A stretch of 64,000 nt of DNA from positions 26,538 through 90,537 of the forward strand of contig NZ_LMEO01000006.1 in the NCBI RefSeq assembly GCF_001426375.1. The letters run 5' to 3'. The translations under genes and the position numbers were made by a program. The notes below the pieces were generated by a model that worked only from the letters and a program-made list of their open reading frames with translations, ran no database searches and was not told where the DNA came from. This document shows positions 6,797 to 17,718 of this stretch, one piece after another. The DNA is from Paenibacillus sp. Root444D2. Lineage in GTDB: Bacteria > Bacillota > Bacilli > Paenibacillales > NBRC-103111. Every line of letters starts with the position of its first letter. The first letter of the stretch is position 1.

Positions 6797-9424
6797 GTGG
6801 CCCAATATACGCCGATGATTCAGCAATACTTGGCCGTGAAGGCGCAAGTCCCGGATGCTTTTTTGTTTTTTCGTCTGGGTGATTTCTATGAAATGTTTTT
6901 TGATGATGCGATCAATGCTTCACGAGAGTTGGAAATTACGTTAACAGGTAGAGAAGGCGGCGGCGACGAGAAAATCCCGATGTGCGGTGTCCCTCATCAC
7001 GCTGCGGACAATTATATGTCTCGGTTAATCGAGAAAGGGTATAAAGTCGCCATATGCGAGCAAGTTGAAGACCCAGCTGAAGCCAAAGGTGTCGTGCGGC
7101 GTGAGATTGTTCGAATCGTTACGCCGGGGACCGTTATGGATAGCAAGCTTCTAGGCGAATCGAGCAACAATTACATCGTTTCCCTAGTGAGTCAGGAACA
7201 CGGATATGCCTTTACGGCATGCGATATTTCAACGGGGGAGTTATATACAACACGGCTTTCTAACTCATGGGAACTCGTCGTTGATGAACTCAATGTGTAC
7301 AACCCTTCGGAGATTATTACGGATAATGGTTTATTAACGACAATTCGGGAAACAGGCCTCACATGGGGGCGCAGTACGGTGCTAACGGAATGGACGCAAG
7401 TGGATGAAAAGCTGCTGGATGAGCATTTTGCTGAGGATGCCGCACTGCCTACTTTATCCGCTTTGAACCGTCAAGGCGTTGCTTTGCTGCTTGCTTATTT
7501 AAAAGAAACGCAAAAACGAGCATTGACCCATGTGAAGCATATCCGGGTATATGAGCCCGATCAATTCATGACGATGGATCCTTTTACGCGTAGAAATCTT
7601 GAACTCGTTGAAACGGTACGTGAACGCGCGAAAAAAGGTTCTTTGCTTTGGCTGCTCGACAAAACAGTAACAGCGATGGGCGCTCGGATGCTGCGCCGTT
7701 GGATCGAAAAGCCGCTCATGAGTGTATCACGCATCGAAGAGCGGCTGGAAGCTGTCAATCTGCTCTACAATCAGCTCATTATCAGAGAAGATGTGAAGCA
7801 AGCGTTGAAGGAAGTCTACGATTTGGAGCGTTTAGTTGCTCGTATTTCCTACGGGAATGCGAATGCTCGCGATATGATCGCTCTCAAGCACTCTTTGCAG
7901 CAGGTTCCGCTGCTTCAAGAAGTATGTGCAGCTTCCGGTTCGGAAACGCTTCGCAAACTCGTCGAAAATATGGATGCCTGTGAAGATGTAATGTCGTGGA
8001 TTGCTAGCGCCATTGAGGACGAGCCTCCTGTTTCCATTCGGGATGGCGGAATGATCCGAGAAGGCTACCAGCCATACTTAGATCAACTACGGGAAGCAAG
8101 TAAGAACGGGAAACAGTGGATCGCGGAGCTCGAGCGTCAGGAGCGGGAGGCAACGGGCATCAAGTCGCTCAAAATCGGCTACAACAAAGTGTTCGGTTAC
8201 TTTATTGAAGTCACCAAAGCGAACATGTCCGCACTGCAGGAAGGCCGTTACGAACGCAAGCAGACGCTTGCGAATGCCGAGCGCTACGTAACGCCGGAGC
8301 TCAAAGAGAAAGAAGCGCTCATTCTGGAAGCGCAGGATAAAATGGTTGATCTGGAGTACGAGCTGTTCACGGAGCTTCGCGACCGGATCTCTGAGCATAT
8401 CTCCAGATTACAGAAGTTGGCGGAAGTGATCGCTACCGCCGACGTGTATCAGTCGCTGGCCACGGTCAGCGCGGCGCATCACTACCGCAAGCCGGAGATC
8501 GGCGAAGGCTTCGATCTCGAGATTGAAGAAGGCCGCCATCCTGTGGTGGAGGCGGTCATTCAAGACGGCTCGTTCATCGCGAACGAAACGAGCCTGCTGC
8601 TGGATGAGGGCCGCATTCTGCTTATTACCGGACCAAACATGGCCGGTAAGAGTACCTATATGCGGCAGGTCGCCGTGATCTGCCTGATGGCGCAGATCGG
8701 CTGTTTCGTACCTGCCAGATCTGCGCGCATTCCGGTCACCGACCGAATCTTCACGCGGATCGGCGCTGCCGATGATCTGATCGGCGGTCAGAGTACGTTC
8801 ATGGTCGAGATGATGGACATCCAAGTGATGACCGAGAAGGCGACGAGCAAGAGCCTCGTCATCATCGATGAGCTTGGCCGAGGCACCTCGACCGGGGAAG
8901 GGATGGCGATCGCGCAAGCGGTCATCGAGTTCCTGCATGACCGGATCGGCTGCAAGACGCTCGTTTCGACGCATTTCCACGAGCTTGCGCATCTGGAAGA
9001 AAGCCTTGGGCATCTGCGTAATCACTGCATGGCTGTGAAAGAGAGCGGCAGGCAGGTGACCTTCCTGCGCAAGCTCATTCCCGGGGCAGCGAGTACGAGT
9101 TACGGCATCTACTGTGCCGAAATCGCGGGGCTGCCCGAAGACATCATTCAGCGCTCCTATGAGCTGCTGAATGGGTTTGAAGAGCGGGCGGCGGGCGCTG
9201 CGCAGATCGCCGCAACGACGGCTGTCGTCCCGCAGGCGGCTGCTCCCATACAGCAGCTGTCCCTCTTCGAGGTAGACAGTACGGCAAACACGGCTGTCAA
9301 GAAGAAGCAGCCGGACAGCAAATCTCAGCTGGTGCTCGACCAGCTGAAAGGGATCGATTTAATCAATATGACGCCGCTGCAGGCGCTCAATTTAGTATAC
9401 GAATGGAAACAAAAGCTGCAATAA
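6797..9424 (+). CDS. mutS: DNA mismatch repair protein MutS
   Basis: 875 aa, normal length. MutS binds base mismatches and small loops and recruits MutL. The mismatch-contacting Phe-X-Glu is in GDFYEMFF (F30, E32). The C-terminal ATPase shows Walker A GPNMAGKST (about residue 612), Walker B VIIDELGRGTS and the STHFHELAHLE switch region; a C-terminal tail LSLFEV resembles a beta-clamp-binding peptide. An in-frame ATG at 6728 gives a longer frame, but GTG 6797 has a perfect site (GGAGGA at 6784-6789) and gives the canonical VAQYTPMIQQYL start. The 3' third is clearly GC-richer than the 5' part. Confidence 0.97.
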   Translation: MAQYTPMIQQYLAVKAQVPDAFLFFRLGDFYEMFFDDAINASRELEITLTGREGGGDEKIPMCGVPHHAADNYMSRLIEKGYKVAICEQVEDPAEAKGVVRREIVRIVTPGTVMDSKLLGESSNNYIVSLVSQEHGYAFTACDISTGELYTTRLSNSWELVVDELNVYNPSEIITDNGLLTTIRETGLTWGRSTVLTEWTQVDEKLLDEHFAEDAALPTLSALNRQGVALLLAYLKETQKRALTHVKHIRVYEPDQFMTMDPFTRRNLELVETVRERAKKGSLLWLLDKTVTAMGARMLRRWIEKPLMSVSRIEERLEAVNLLYNQLIIREDVKQALKEVYDLERLVARISYGNANARDMIALKHSLQQVPLLQEVCAASGSETLRKLVENMDACEDVMSWIASAIEDEPPVSIRDGGMIREGYQPYLDQLREASKNGKQWIAELERQEREATGIKSLKIGYNKVFGYFIEVTKANMSALQEGRYERKQTLANAERYVTPELKEKEALILEAQDKMVDLEYELFTELRDRISEHISRLQKLAEVIATADVYQSLATVSAAHHYRKPEIGEGFDLEIEEGRHPVVEAVIQDGSFIANETSLLLDEGRILLITGPNMAGKSTYMRQVAVICLMAQIGCFVPARSARIPVTDRIFTRIGAADDLIGGQSTFMVEMMDIQVMTEKATSKSLVIIDELGRGTSTGEGMAIAQAVIEFLHDRIGCKTLVSTHFHELAHLEESLGHLRNHCMAVKESGRQVTFLRKLIPGAASTSYGIYCAEIAGLPEDIIQRSYELLNGFEERAAGAAQIAATTAVVPQAAAPIQQLSLFEVDSTANTAVKKKQPDSKSQLVLDQLKGIDLINMTPLQALNLVYEWKQKLQ

Positions 9425-9506
9425 GCTTGTTGATGTAAGTTATTATGGTTTCGCAGTTCATTTTTACAACATTTCAGCCTAATCATATATTCGAGGAGAG
9501 ACGCGC

Positions 9507-10940
9507 ATGAAACAACCAAGAATGAAAACAATGAAGGTTACACTAGCACTGGCGTCGGCTCTTATGACGGTTCTGCCCTTAAATGCGTTGGCACAAGAAG
9601 ATTTACAAACACAGCAAGTCAGAGAAATCATTGGGAAGCTCCATGTAAGTGGTGTAACAGAAGAAGCGCTAGCTAATCAAAGCATCAAGCAAATGGTAGA
9701 AGGTCTGAAAGATCCATATACGGTATTTTTCAGCCAAGAAGAATATGGTCAGTTCTCCAGCTCCTTAGAAAATAATTACGTCGGCATGGGTGCTCGAATC
9801 GGGATTGATGACAAAGGTGTGTATTTATCCGAGGTTTTTGCAGGTTCATCAGCTGAATCAGCCGGCTTGCAGCGTGATGACTATGTCCGCGCGGTGGATG
9901 GCGTCCCAGCTTCTACAACGTCTATCGATGAAGTCAGAAACAAAATCGTTGGTGTAGCAGGGACGAAAGTTAAAGTTACCGTACAACGCGCTGACAAGGA
10001 ATTAACCGTTGAGATTACTCGTAAAGGGATTAATGTACCTGAAGTGTATAGCAAGAGCTTCACGAATGGTGTTGGTTACATTCAAATTACGGATTTTTCA
10101 AGCGATGCGGACGAGGATTTTGGTAAACAGCTTACGGATCTGCAGGCAAAAGGTTTGAAATCTTTGATTCTAGATGTTCGTAATAATCCAGGAGGTCTTG
10201 TGGATACGGCTCAGAACATTGCCAAGCATTTTGTTAAAGAAGGCGTTCTGATTCATACTAGAGACCGCAATGGCGTGGATGATCCGGTGTTGATCAACGG
10301 CGGAACGGAATTGTCCATTCCTGTTTACATTTTAGCCAATGAGTATAGCGCAAGCGCTTCGGAAGTGCTGTCAGGCGCTCTGCAGGACTACAATGTTGCT
10401 AAAGTGATCGGCATGCAAACGTATGGCAAAGGTAGTGTACAACAGCTTTATCAATTGGATAACAATAGTGCGCTGAAAGTGACCGTTGAAGAGTACTTAA
10501 CGCCGAATAAGCGTAAAGTGAACAAAGTCGGAATCACTCCGGACATCAAAGTGGACGGAGCTTCTGCTCAATTAATTACAGCTTTACAGACAGTGGGGAT
10601 TACAGATATTAACGTTGAGATTTCCAAGCACAGTGTGACTTATAACGGCGTGGAAATAGGAAGCGGATTCGGTAATTTCCGTGAAAATGGCAAATTATAC
10701 GCATCAACACGCGGCCTGGCGGCACTTATTGGAGCTACAATTACATGGAACGAGACGACGCGTACAGTCGATATTTCCGATAATAAAGGAACGCATGCCA
10801 TTCCTGCCCAGGCAGACAAGCTAATCATTGAAAACGGGACTAGCTACGTCAATGTTGATCTATTCGATGATTATTTTCCGCAGCTGCAAGTGAAGGATCA
10901 AGGGGAGAATGTTTCCTTCCGCGCTGTAAAGGGGAACTAA
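9507..10940 (+). CDS. S41 carboxyl-terminal processing protease with PDZ and stalk domain
   Basis: 477 aa secreted or membrane-tethered CtpA/CtpB-type serine protease. A signal peptide (about 1-29, ending ALA-QE) is followed by a helical N-terminal region, a PDZ domain (about 85-165), the S41 core, and a C-terminal region (about 375-477, with [19 protein letters not shown]) that looks like a copper-amine-oxidase-N/stalk domain. The catalytic dyad is readable as S283 (in YSASASE) and K308 (YGKGSVQ), with Q312 four residues on, matching the spacing in Bacillus CtpB. Start ATG 9507 follows GAGGAGAG. It sits between mutS and mutL, which are adjacent in Bacillus. Confidence 0.9.
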   Translation: MKQPRMKTMKVTLALASALMTVLPLNALAQEDLQTQQVREIIGKLHVSGVTEEALANQSIKQMVEGLKDPYTVFFSQEEYGQFSSSLENNYVGMGARIGIDDKGVYLSEVFAGSSAESAGLQRDDYVRAVDGVPASTTSIDEVRNKIVGVAGTKVKVTVQRADKELTVEITRKGINVPEVYSKSFTNGVGYIQITDFSSDADEDFGKQLTDLQAKGLKSLILDVRNNPGGLVDTAQNIAKHFVKEGVLIHTRDRNGVDDPVLINGGTELSIPVYILANEYSASASEVLSGALQDYNVAKVIGMQTYGKGSVQQLYQLDNNSALKVTVEEYLTPNKRKVNKVGITPDIKVDGASAQLITALQTVGITDINVEISKHSVTYNGVEIGSGFGNFRENGKLYASTRGLAALIGATITWNETTRTVDISDNKGTHAIPAQADKLIIENGTSYVNVDLFDDYFPQLQVKDQGENVSFRAVKGN

Positions 10941-10945
10941 GAATT

Positions 10946-12991
10946 ATGGGTAAAATCCAACTCTTAAGCGAACATATTGCGAACCAAATCGCCGCAGGGG
11001 AAGTAGTTGAACGACCTTCTTCTGTGGTGAAAGAACTCGTCGAGAACTCGGTGGACGCCGGCAGTACTCGGATTGATGTGACGATTGAAGAGGGCGGTCT
11101 TCAGCTGATTCGGGTGTCCGATAACGGCTCCGGTATGGCTTTGGAAGATTGTGAATTAGCCTTTCAGCGTCATGCGACGAGTAAAATCGCGACAAGCAAA
11201 GACTTATTCTCGATACGAACATTAGGCTTCCGCGGAGAGGCTTTGCCGAGTATAGCGTCCGTGTCTAGGCTAGAGTGTGTGACTAGTTCTACGAATGATG
11301 GACTGGGGCGGAAAATATCCATTGAGGGCGGCACGATTCGCAGTGTCGAAGAAACGGCTGCTTCACGCGGGACTGAAGTGTCGGTGAGGGAATTATTTTA
11401 CAACACACCGGCACGGTTGAAATATATGAAAACGATCCAAACCGAGCTTGGCCATATCTCAGATTATTTGTATAGATTAGCGCTGGCTCACCCTGGTATC
11501 GCCTTTTCGTTGAAACATAACAGCAATCTCCTGCTGCAAACGTTGGGCAATGGAGACTTGCTTCAGGTCATCGCAGGCATCTACGGCACAGCAATCGGCA
11601 AGCAAATGCTTCCTCTCCAAGTGGAAAGCTTGGATTATACCATCACGGGCTTCGTGGCGAAGCCCGAAATGACCCGCGCGAATCGTGGCGGCATCTCGAC
11701 CATTGTGAATGGTCGTTACGTGCGCAACTTCGCGCTGAATCAAGCGCTGCTGCAGGGATATCATACCCTGCTGCCGATCAACCGTTATCCGGTGGCTGTG
11801 CTTCACATCGGGATGGATCCTGCCTTAGTGGATGTGAATGTACATCCATCTAAGCTCGAGGTCCGCTTTAGTAAAGAAGCGGAACTAACCGCTTTAATCG
11901 AAGCCGAAGTGAAACGGCTATTTGGAAGGCAGGTGCTGATTCCGCAAGGGATGAAGCCAGCCGCACCTAAGGGCGCATACGTACAGGAACAGCTGGATCT
12001 TACTAGGACGGTTGAGCCGACAACTGGATCAAGCTCTTCCACGCCGGCAGCTTCTTCTGAGATACCTACACCGCTTCTTGATTCTACGATACAACGTGTA
12101 TCCGTGGATTCGGACAGCATGGTTTTGCCGCAAGTGAAGGAGGCCGGTACAGCGTACCGACCAGAATCGGTGTCAACTTCCCGGCCACCAATCGTAGAGC
12201 CACTGAGAAGCTCCACAGCTTCCACAGCTTCTGTAACTTCCGGAGCTTCATATTCGAGCCGTCCGACATCACCATCAAACAACAGCTACTCGTCTGCTGC
12301 TGGGAGTAATCCCAGAAGTACGTCCATTCAGCAGCAGCGCCGGACGAACGAAGCGTTCATGGACCTACTGCCTTCCAAACAGGAAGGCGAGGCTCCAGCG
12401 CTTCCCGCTTTTCCAAGATTGGACCCGATCGGTCAAATGCACGGCACTTATTTGGTCGCCCAAAACGAAGAAGGCTTGTTCCTGATTGATCAGCATGCTG
12501 CGCATGAACGAATTAATTATGAATATTATTACGAGCGTTTTGGCAATCCTGCTGAGGCAAGCCAAGAATTACTCGTTCCTATTACTTTAGAGTTTACACC
12601 GTCTGAAGCAGGTATTATTGCCGAGAAGCTGTCGCTTTTTGAGCAAGCAGGGGTGTATATGGAGGCTTTCGGAGGGAATACGTTTCTGGTCCGTGCGCAT
12701 CCTCACTGGTTTCCATCAGGAGAAGAGAAGGGGATCGTCGAGGAAATGTGTGAGTGGGTTCTCAGCGAGAAAAAAGCTGTAGACATCGCCAAACTCAGAG
12801 AAAAGGCGGCTATTATGTGTTCTTGCAAAGCATCGATCAAAGCCAATCAAGGACTAAGTGTTCTTGAGATGGAAACGCTGATCGATCGGCTAGCAGGCTG
12901 CCGTAATCCTTACACTTGCCCGCATGGACGACCGATTGTCGTCAGCTTTACGACTTATGAACTGGAAAAAATGTTTAAGAGAGTGATGTAA
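10946..12991 (+). CDS. mutL: DNA mismatch repair endonuclease MutL
   Basis: 681 aa. MutL couples mismatch recognition by MutS to strand incision. The GHKL ATPase motifs are [14 protein letters not shown] and [12 protein letters not shown]. The C-terminal domain carries the endonuclease metal-binding signature [14 protein letters not shown] (about residue 515), [14 protein letters not shown] and CPHGRPI elements, as in Gram-positive MutL that nick DNA themselves. The linker at about residues 340-470 is Ser/Thr/Pro-rich and low in complexity. It starts five bases after the S41 protease stop; GGGGAAC provides the ribosome-binding site. Confidence 0.97.
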   Translation: MGKIQLLSEHIANQIAAGEVVERPSSVVKELVENSVDAGSTRIDVTIEEGGLQLIRVSDNGSGMALEDCELAFQRHATSKIATSKDLFSIRTLGFRGEALPSIASVSRLECVTSSTNDGLGRKISIEGGTIRSVEETAASRGTEVSVRELFYNTPARLKYMKTIQTELGHISDYLYRLALAHPGIAFSLKHNSNLLLQTLGNGDLLQVIAGIYGTAIGKQMLPLQVESLDYTITGFVAKPEMTRANRGGISTIVNGRYVRNFALNQALLQGYHTLLPINRYPVAVLHIGMDPALVDVNVHPSKLEVRFSKEAELTALIEAEVKRLFGRQVLIPQGMKPAAPKGAYVQEQLDLTRTVEPTTGSSSSTPAASSEIPTPLLDSTIQRVSVDSDSMVLPQVKEAGTAYRPESVSTSRPPIVEPLRSSTASTASVTSGASYSSRPTSPSNNSYSSAAGSNPRSTSIQQQRRTNEAFMDLLPSKQEGEAPALPAFPRLDPIGQMHGTYLVAQNEEGLFLIDQHAAHERINYEYYYERFGNPAEASQELLVPITLEFTPSEAGIIAEKLSLFEQAGVYMEAFGGNTFLVRAHPHWFPSGEEKGIVEEMCEWVLSEKKAVDIAKLREKAAIMCSCKASIKANQGLSVLEMETLIDRLAGCRNPYTCPHGRPIVVSFTTYELEKMFKRVM

Positions 12992-12995
12992 ACCT

Positions 12996-13772
12996 GTGCT
13001 AGTGACAACTTCGTATAATCCGTCCAGTGATTTATTGGACAAAGCCGTGCGATTGGCTGCTGCGTATGATGGCCGAGTCGTATCCCGAAGGAAGTATTCT
13101 TTGGAACATCTTAGGAATAATTATAAGGATGATTCCCTTCTGCTTGTGACCAGAGATGAGATCAGGTACTATGGAGAAGACCAACCTGCATACTTTTTTC
13201 ATCCCAGTATGGCCCTCGTTCGAGTCAAACGTATGCAGCGAGGCGAAGTCGATTTATTAATTGAGGCTTCTGGTGCAGCTTTTGGCGATGATATCTTGGA
13301 TTGTACAGCAGGTTTAGCGTCGGATTCTATCGTGTTCTCCTTTGCTGTTGGCCCCCAAGGAAGCGTCACAGCACTCGAAAGCGAAAAGATTCCAGCTATG
13401 CTGATACAAGAAGGTTTAGCCGTTTATGAATCGGAAATTCCCGAGCTAAACGAGGCTATGAGGCGCATCACGGTTAGAAAGACACATCACCTCGCGTATT
13501 TGCAGCAATTGGCACCGCAAAGCGTAGATGTTGTCTATTTTGATCCGATGTTTCGCAGTCCGATTGAGGAATCTCAAGCGATTTCTCATCTTAGACGCAA
13601 TGCGAACGATGAAGCTATCAGTATGGCATCTATCGAAGAAGCTAAAAGAGTTGCACGCAAGAGCATTGTGCTCAAAGAAAACAGAGACAGTAAAGAATTT
13701 GCCCGGCTCGGATTCGAGCATGTATTGCGATCGACGACCAAAACAACGTATGGAGTGATTCGACTGTGTTAG
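12996..13772 (+). CDS. Class I SAM-dependent methyltransferase, RsmJ/DUF548-like
   Basis: 258 aa. The region DDILDCTAGLASDSIVFSFA is a Rossmann-type SAM-binding motif I, and VDVVYFDPMFRSP holds a DP-x-(F/Y) catalytic-type motif seen in RsmJ/DUF548 methyltransferases, which act on 16S rRNA in proteobacteria; the Bacillota homologues are uncharacterised. GTG 12996 starts four bases after the mutL stop, and the gene end overlaps miaA by seven bases, so it is part of the mutL-miaA transcription unit. The substrate is unknown. Confidence 0.78.
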   Translation: MLVTTSYNPSSDLLDKAVRLAAAYDGRVVSRRKYSLEHLRNNYKDDSLLLVTRDEIRYYGEDQPAYFFHPSMALVRVKRMQRGEVDLLIEASGAAFGDDILDCTAGLASDSIVFSFAVGPQGSVTALESEKIPAMLIQEGLAVYESEIPELNEAMRRITVRKTHHLAYLQQLAPQSVDVVYFDPMFRSPIEESQAISHLRRNANDEAISMASIEEAKRVARKSIVLKENRDSKEFARLGFEHVLRSTTKTTYGVIRLC

Positions 13773-14734
13773 CCCCATCAGCCAAGCCGAAATTACTCGT
13801 GCTACTAGGTCCCACGGCAGTTGGTAAGACCAAGCTAAGCTTAGAAATCGCTCAGAAGTTTGGCTGCGAAATTATTTCCGGAGATTCCATGCAGGTGTAT
13901 CGAGGTATGGATATTGGAACTGCCAAAGCGAGTGAAGCTGAGCAGAAGCTTGTCCCGCATCATTTGATTGATATTCATGATCCTTCCTATCCCTTTTCGG
14001 CGGCTGAGTTTCAAGAACGTGTTAAGGCTTTGATTCTGGACATTCATTCGCGTGGAAAGCTTCCATTTATTGTAGGAGGTACAGGCCTTTATATCGAGTC
14101 TGTATGTTACGATTATCAATTCACCGAAGTCAGTATGGATGAAGCGTTCCGCCAAGAACAGGAAGCGTATGCCACTGAGCATGGGGATGAGGCGCTGCAT
14201 CAGAAACTGCGTGATATTGACCCTGAGAGCGCTAATCGACTTCATGCCAATGATCGTAGACGTGTAATACGAGCTCTTGAGATTTACTATATCTCAGGTG
14301 AAACGATGACAACCCATTTGGCGTCCCAGAAAAAAGAGTCTCCTTACGAACTATGTATCATTGGACTGACGATGGATCGTGCACTGCTGTACAAGCGTAT
14401 TGAGGAACGTATCGACGCGATGATGCAGGAGGGGCTTATCGAGGAAGTTCAATCGATCCTTGCCGCAGGCTGTCCCAAGCAAGCGATTTCCATGCAGGCT
14501 CTCGGATACAAAGAAATCGTCAGCTACCTGGAGGGTGAGTTGAGTTTAGAGGAAGCGGTAACGCTGCTCAAGCGTGATACGCGCCGATTTGCGAAGCGCC
14601 AATTGTCATGGTTTCGGCATATGAAAGACATTCATTGGGTGGATGTGACGGAATCAGCAAATTTTTCTGCCCATTTCCAAATTATTAATGATATACTAGC
14701 AGGAAAGTTTGTACATAAAATTGAATATAATTAA
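13766..14734 (+). CDS. miaA: tRNA dimethylallyltransferase MiaA
   Basis: 322 aa. Transfers a dimethylallyl group to N6 of A37 in tRNAs reading codons that begin with U. P-loop GPTAVGKTKLS near the N-terminus, then SGDSMQVYRGMDIGTAK, the conserved RRVIRALEIY region and the late KRQLSWFR motif are all present. GTG 13766 overlaps the upstream methyltransferase. hfq follows 64 bases later, the order known from Bacillus and many other bacteria. Confidence 0.97.
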   Translation: MLAPSAKPKLLVLLGPTAVGKTKLSLEIAQKFGCEIISGDSMQVYRGMDIGTAKASEAEQKLVPHHLIDIHDPSYPFSAAEFQERVKALILDIHSRGKLPFIVGGTGLYIESVCYDYQFTEVSMDEAFRQEQEAYATEHGDEALHQKLRDIDPESANRLHANDRRRVIRALEIYYISGETMTTHLASQKKESPYELCIIGLTMDRALLYKRIEERIDAMMQEGLIEEVQSILAAGCPKQAISMQALGYKEIVSYLEGELSLEEAVTLLKRDTRRFAKRQLSWFRHMKDIHWVDVTESANFSAHFQIINDILAGKFVHKIEYN

Positions 14735-14798
14735 CAAATACACCAATAGAAAATAGCGCCTTCTGGCGATAGTTTCATTCCATTAAGGGGGACCACTG

Positions 14799-15038
14799 AT
14801 GAACAGATCCATTAATATCCAGGACAATTTTCTTAATCAACTGCGTAAAGAAAGCATTCCCGTTACCGTATATTTAACCAATGGGTTTCAAATCAGAGGA
14901 CTAATTCGCGCATTTGACAACTTCACGATCATCATTGACAGTGAAGGACGTCAACAAATGGTTTACAAACATGCCATCTCCACCTTCACGCCGCAACGAG
15001 CTGTTTCTTTAATGGCTGCCGCTGAAGCTTCGGAATAA
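14799..15038 (+). CDS. hfq: RNA chaperone Hfq
   Basis: 79 aa. Hfq forms a hexameric Sm-type ring that binds small RNAs and mRNAs. The Sm1 motif ([19 protein letters not shown]) and the Sm2 motif YKHAIS are intact; the C-terminal tail is short, as usual in Bacillota. Start ATG 14799 follows AAGGGGGACC. A weak hairpin (TAGCGCC/GGCGATA, 14754-14771) lies between miaA and hfq. Confidence 0.97.
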   Translation: MNRSINIQDNFLNQLRKESIPVTVYLTNGFQIRGLIRAFDNFTIIIDSEGRQQMVYKHAISTFTPQRAVSLMAAAEASE

Positions 15039-15109
15039 TCCGTACTCGTACGTTTAGTTTTGCAACTTTTCTATGGACTGAATCGTCTAACCGAATAGAA
15101 ACTTGTGGG

Positions 15110-15137
15110 AGCAACCTTGTTTAAGGTTGTTCTTTTG
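15110..15137 (+). terminator. Intrinsic terminator after hfq
   Basis: GCAACCTT-GTTT-AAGGTTGT stem followed by TCTTTTG. Confidence 0.75.
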
Positions 15138-15174
15138 TTGGTTACTACTAGAGAAATGAACAGCGAGGGAGTCG

Positions 15175-17718
15175 ATGGATTTGGAGAAACCTACGAGCAA
15201 GAAAACAACTGCGAATGCAAAGACGAAACCACAAGGAAGCAACAAAGGCTCTAAGAAAAAGGGGTTTAATGTTCGACAATTTATTATGGGTTCGATTATT
15301 GCTGCCATTTTGGCTATTATTTGTGCAATGGGTATTTATATCGTCGTTATTATGAACGGCTTTAAGATTCTCGATAACAACATTGATAAGATTGATACAG
15401 CGAGTGAATCTACACTCATTTATGCGCAAGAAGAAGGAAAAGACAAGGAAATTGGAAAAATATATAAAGGTGAAAATCGAGAGAGTGTGAACATCAAAGA
15501 TGTTCCCGATCGATTAAGGAATGCATTCATTGCCACGGAAGATCGTCGGTTTAACGAGCATTCGGGTGTTGATTTAAGATCCATTGGCAGAGCGCTTGTC
15601 AAAGATATAATTCATATGAGCGCTGTAGAGGGTGGAAGTACAATTACCCAGCAGCTCGCTAAAAATGTGTTTCTAAGTTCCGAGAAAACAGCTTTTCGTA
15701 AAGGGACGGAAATGTCTATCGCTTTTGCTTTGGATGAACGGTTTAGTAAAGATGAAATACTCGAAAAATATTTAAATCGTATTTACTTTGGCAGTAATGC
15801 TTATGGCATTAAAGCGGCAGCGAAGGTGTATTTCGGTAAATCCAACCTGAATGAATTAGAGGTATGGGAAATTGCGACGCTAGCTGCTCTGCCAAAAGCT
15901 CCGTCGAGATATTCGCCACTAACTCATCCGGACTTATCGAAGGAACGTCGTGCTGTCGTTCTTAAGCTGATGACCGACCAAGGCTATATTACAGAGGCCG
16001 AGCGTGCGAAAGCAGAAACAGTGGATTATGTACCGCCTGCAGCGGCTAGTCAAGGCGCCAAAGATTACGCGAGTTTCTTGGATTATGTTGTAGATGAAGC
16101 GGAAAGTATGTATGGCATCGAAGAAGATGAGTTGCTCACCAAAGGCTACCGCATCTATACGACAATGTACCCAAAAGCGCAAAAAGTGATGGAGCAGACT
16201 TATGCGAATGCAAGCTTTTTCCAGAAGGACGCTTCTGATGGTCAAAAGATTCAAAGTTCCATGGTTATCGTGGATAACAAAACAGGCGGGTTGATGGCGT
16301 TGATAGGCGGCCGGGATTACAAACAAAAAGGCTTCAGTCGCGTGTATTCCAAAAGACAACCAGGCTCTTCGTTCAAGCCGATAGCGGCATACGGTCCTGC
16401 ACTTGAGAGCGGGAATTATACGCCGTATTCCATTCTCGATGATACGCAGACGAGTTTCGGTAACGGGACTTACTCCCCGCGTAACTATGACCGTGTGACG
16501 CATGGGCAAGTCACGATGTTTGAGGCAGTTAAAAAATCTTACAATTTGGCTCCTGTTTGGTTATTAGATCAAATTAAAGTGCCTAAAGCGATTGAATTTG
16601 CGAATAAGATCGGGACTCCGCTCAATAAAGAAAAGGATCAAAACTTATCCATTGCGCTTGGCGGACTTACAGATGGCGTTTCTCCTTTACAAATGGCGAC
16701 GGCTTACACAGCTTTTGCTAACCAAGGGATGCAAAATAAAACACATGCGATTCTACGCATTACAGATGCGCACGATAAAGAAATAGCCGTTTATAAACCA
16801 GAGAAGAAGCAGGTAATTCAACCTAAAACTGCTTATTACATGACGCTGCTGCTTCAGGGTGTTGTAGAAACAGGCGGTACGGGGACCAAAGCGAAGTTCA
16901 ATCGTCCTGTAGCCGGCAAAACGGGTACAACTGGACTGGACATCAAGGGCATTGAACAATATGATCGTGATGTTTGGTTTGTCGGCTATACGCCGGAGTG
17001 GACAGCTGCTGTCTGGGAAGGCTTCGATAAAGTGGATGCGAAGCACTATGTCACAATCGGCAGCGGAAGTCCATCAGCTATCTTTAAAGAAGTGATGTCG
17101 AAGTCGCTGGAAGGCCGACCTGTGACGAACTTCGTGAAGCCTGATAGCGTGCCTAATCTTACGGAACCGCCAAAAGGGATTACGGATTTAGCTGCGGTGT
17201 ATGTACCAGAAACGAAGTTGGTTAAATTAACTTGGTCATCACTGGGTGAGAAGATCGCTTATCAATTGTATCGCAAAGGTGCTAGTGAAGCAGAGCCAAA
17301 GATGCTGACTCAATCAGTTGTACCTGGGGTGAATGATACTACAATTAGCAGTGAAGAGACGTATCAATATTACGTTGTACCGATTAATTTGGACTCAAAT
17401 ACAGAGGGCGCCAAATCCAATGTAGCTTCTGTCGAAATACCGAAGGATGGCACACTTCCTGACGGTACCAAGCCGTCACCTTCACCATCGGTCTCGCCAT
17501 CTACATCACCAGGCAAGAATCCGCTAGAGCCAACGCTGTCACCGGGTACGAAGCCTACGCCATCGCCCGGAAGCACCAATAAGCCTGGCACAAGTCCAAC
17601 GCCAAGCATCAACCCAAGCCCTACCCCATCACCGGCTGATAAGCCGGTTGATGGTTCCGAGGGAAAGCCGAAGGATGGCAAGCAAGACGGGGGACAGATT
17701 ATTGTGCCGAAGATATAG
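15175..17718 (+). CDS. Class A penicillin-binding protein, PBP1A type
   Basis: 847 aa bifunctional peptidoglycan synthase. Cytoplasmic basic N-terminus (about 1-35, Lys-rich), one membrane anchor (about 40-65), then the GT51 glycosyltransferase domain with EDRRFNEHSGVDLRS and GGSTITQQLAKN, and the transpeptidase domain with SSFK (nucleophile Ser about residue 398), SYN (about 455) and KTGTTG (about 582). The tail holds a fibronectin-III-like segment (about 670-760) and a Pro/Ser/Thr-rich low-complexity end, typical of Paenibacillus and Bacillus PBP1 proteins. Start ATG 15175 follows GCGAGGGAGTCG. Confidence 0.95.
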   Translation: MDLEKPTSKKTTANAKTKPQGSNKGSKKKGFNVRQFIMGSIIAAILAIICAMGIYIVVIMNGFKILDNNIDKIDTASESTLIYAQEEGKDKEIGKIYKGENRESVNIKDVPDRLRNAFIATEDRRFNEHSGVDLRSIGRALVKDIIHMSAVEGGSTITQQLAKNVFLSSEKTAFRKGTEMSIAFALDERFSKDEILEKYLNRIYFGSNAYGIKAAAKVYFGKSNLNELEVWEIATLAALPKAPSRYSPLTHPDLSKERRAVVLKLMTDQGYITEAERAKAETVDYVPPAAASQGAKDYASFLDYVVDEAESMYGIEEDELLTKGYRIYTTMYPKAQKVMEQTYANASFFQKDASDGQKIQSSMVIVDNKTGGLMALIGGRDYKQKGFSRVYSKRQPGSSFKPIAAYGPALESGNYTPYSILDDTQTSFGNGTYSPRNYDRVTHGQVTMFEAVKKSYNLAPVWLLDQIKVPKAIEFANKIGTPLNKEKDQNLSIALGGLTDGVSPLQMATAYTAFANQGMQNKTHAILRITDAHDKEIAVYKPEKKQVIQPKTAYYMTLLLQGVVETGGTGTKAKFNRPVAGKTGTTGLDIKGIEQYDRDVWFVGYTPEWTAAVWEGFDKVDAKHYVTIGSGSPSAIFKEVMSKSLEGRPVTNFVKPDSVPNLTEPPKGITDLAAVYVPETKLVKLTWSSLGEKIAYQLYRKGASEAEPKMLTQSVVPGVNDTTISSEETYQYYVVPINLDSNTEGAKSNVASVEIPKDGTLPDGTKPSPSPSVSPSTSPGKNPLEPTLSPGTKPTPSPGSTNKPGTSPTPSINPSPTPSPADKPVDGSEGKPKDGKQDGGQIIVPKI

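Noticed and set aside
8408..9025. 205-codon minus-strand open frame inside mutS
   Set aside because: Antisense shadow of the highly conserved MutS ATPase region; GC-rich DNA lacks stops by chance.
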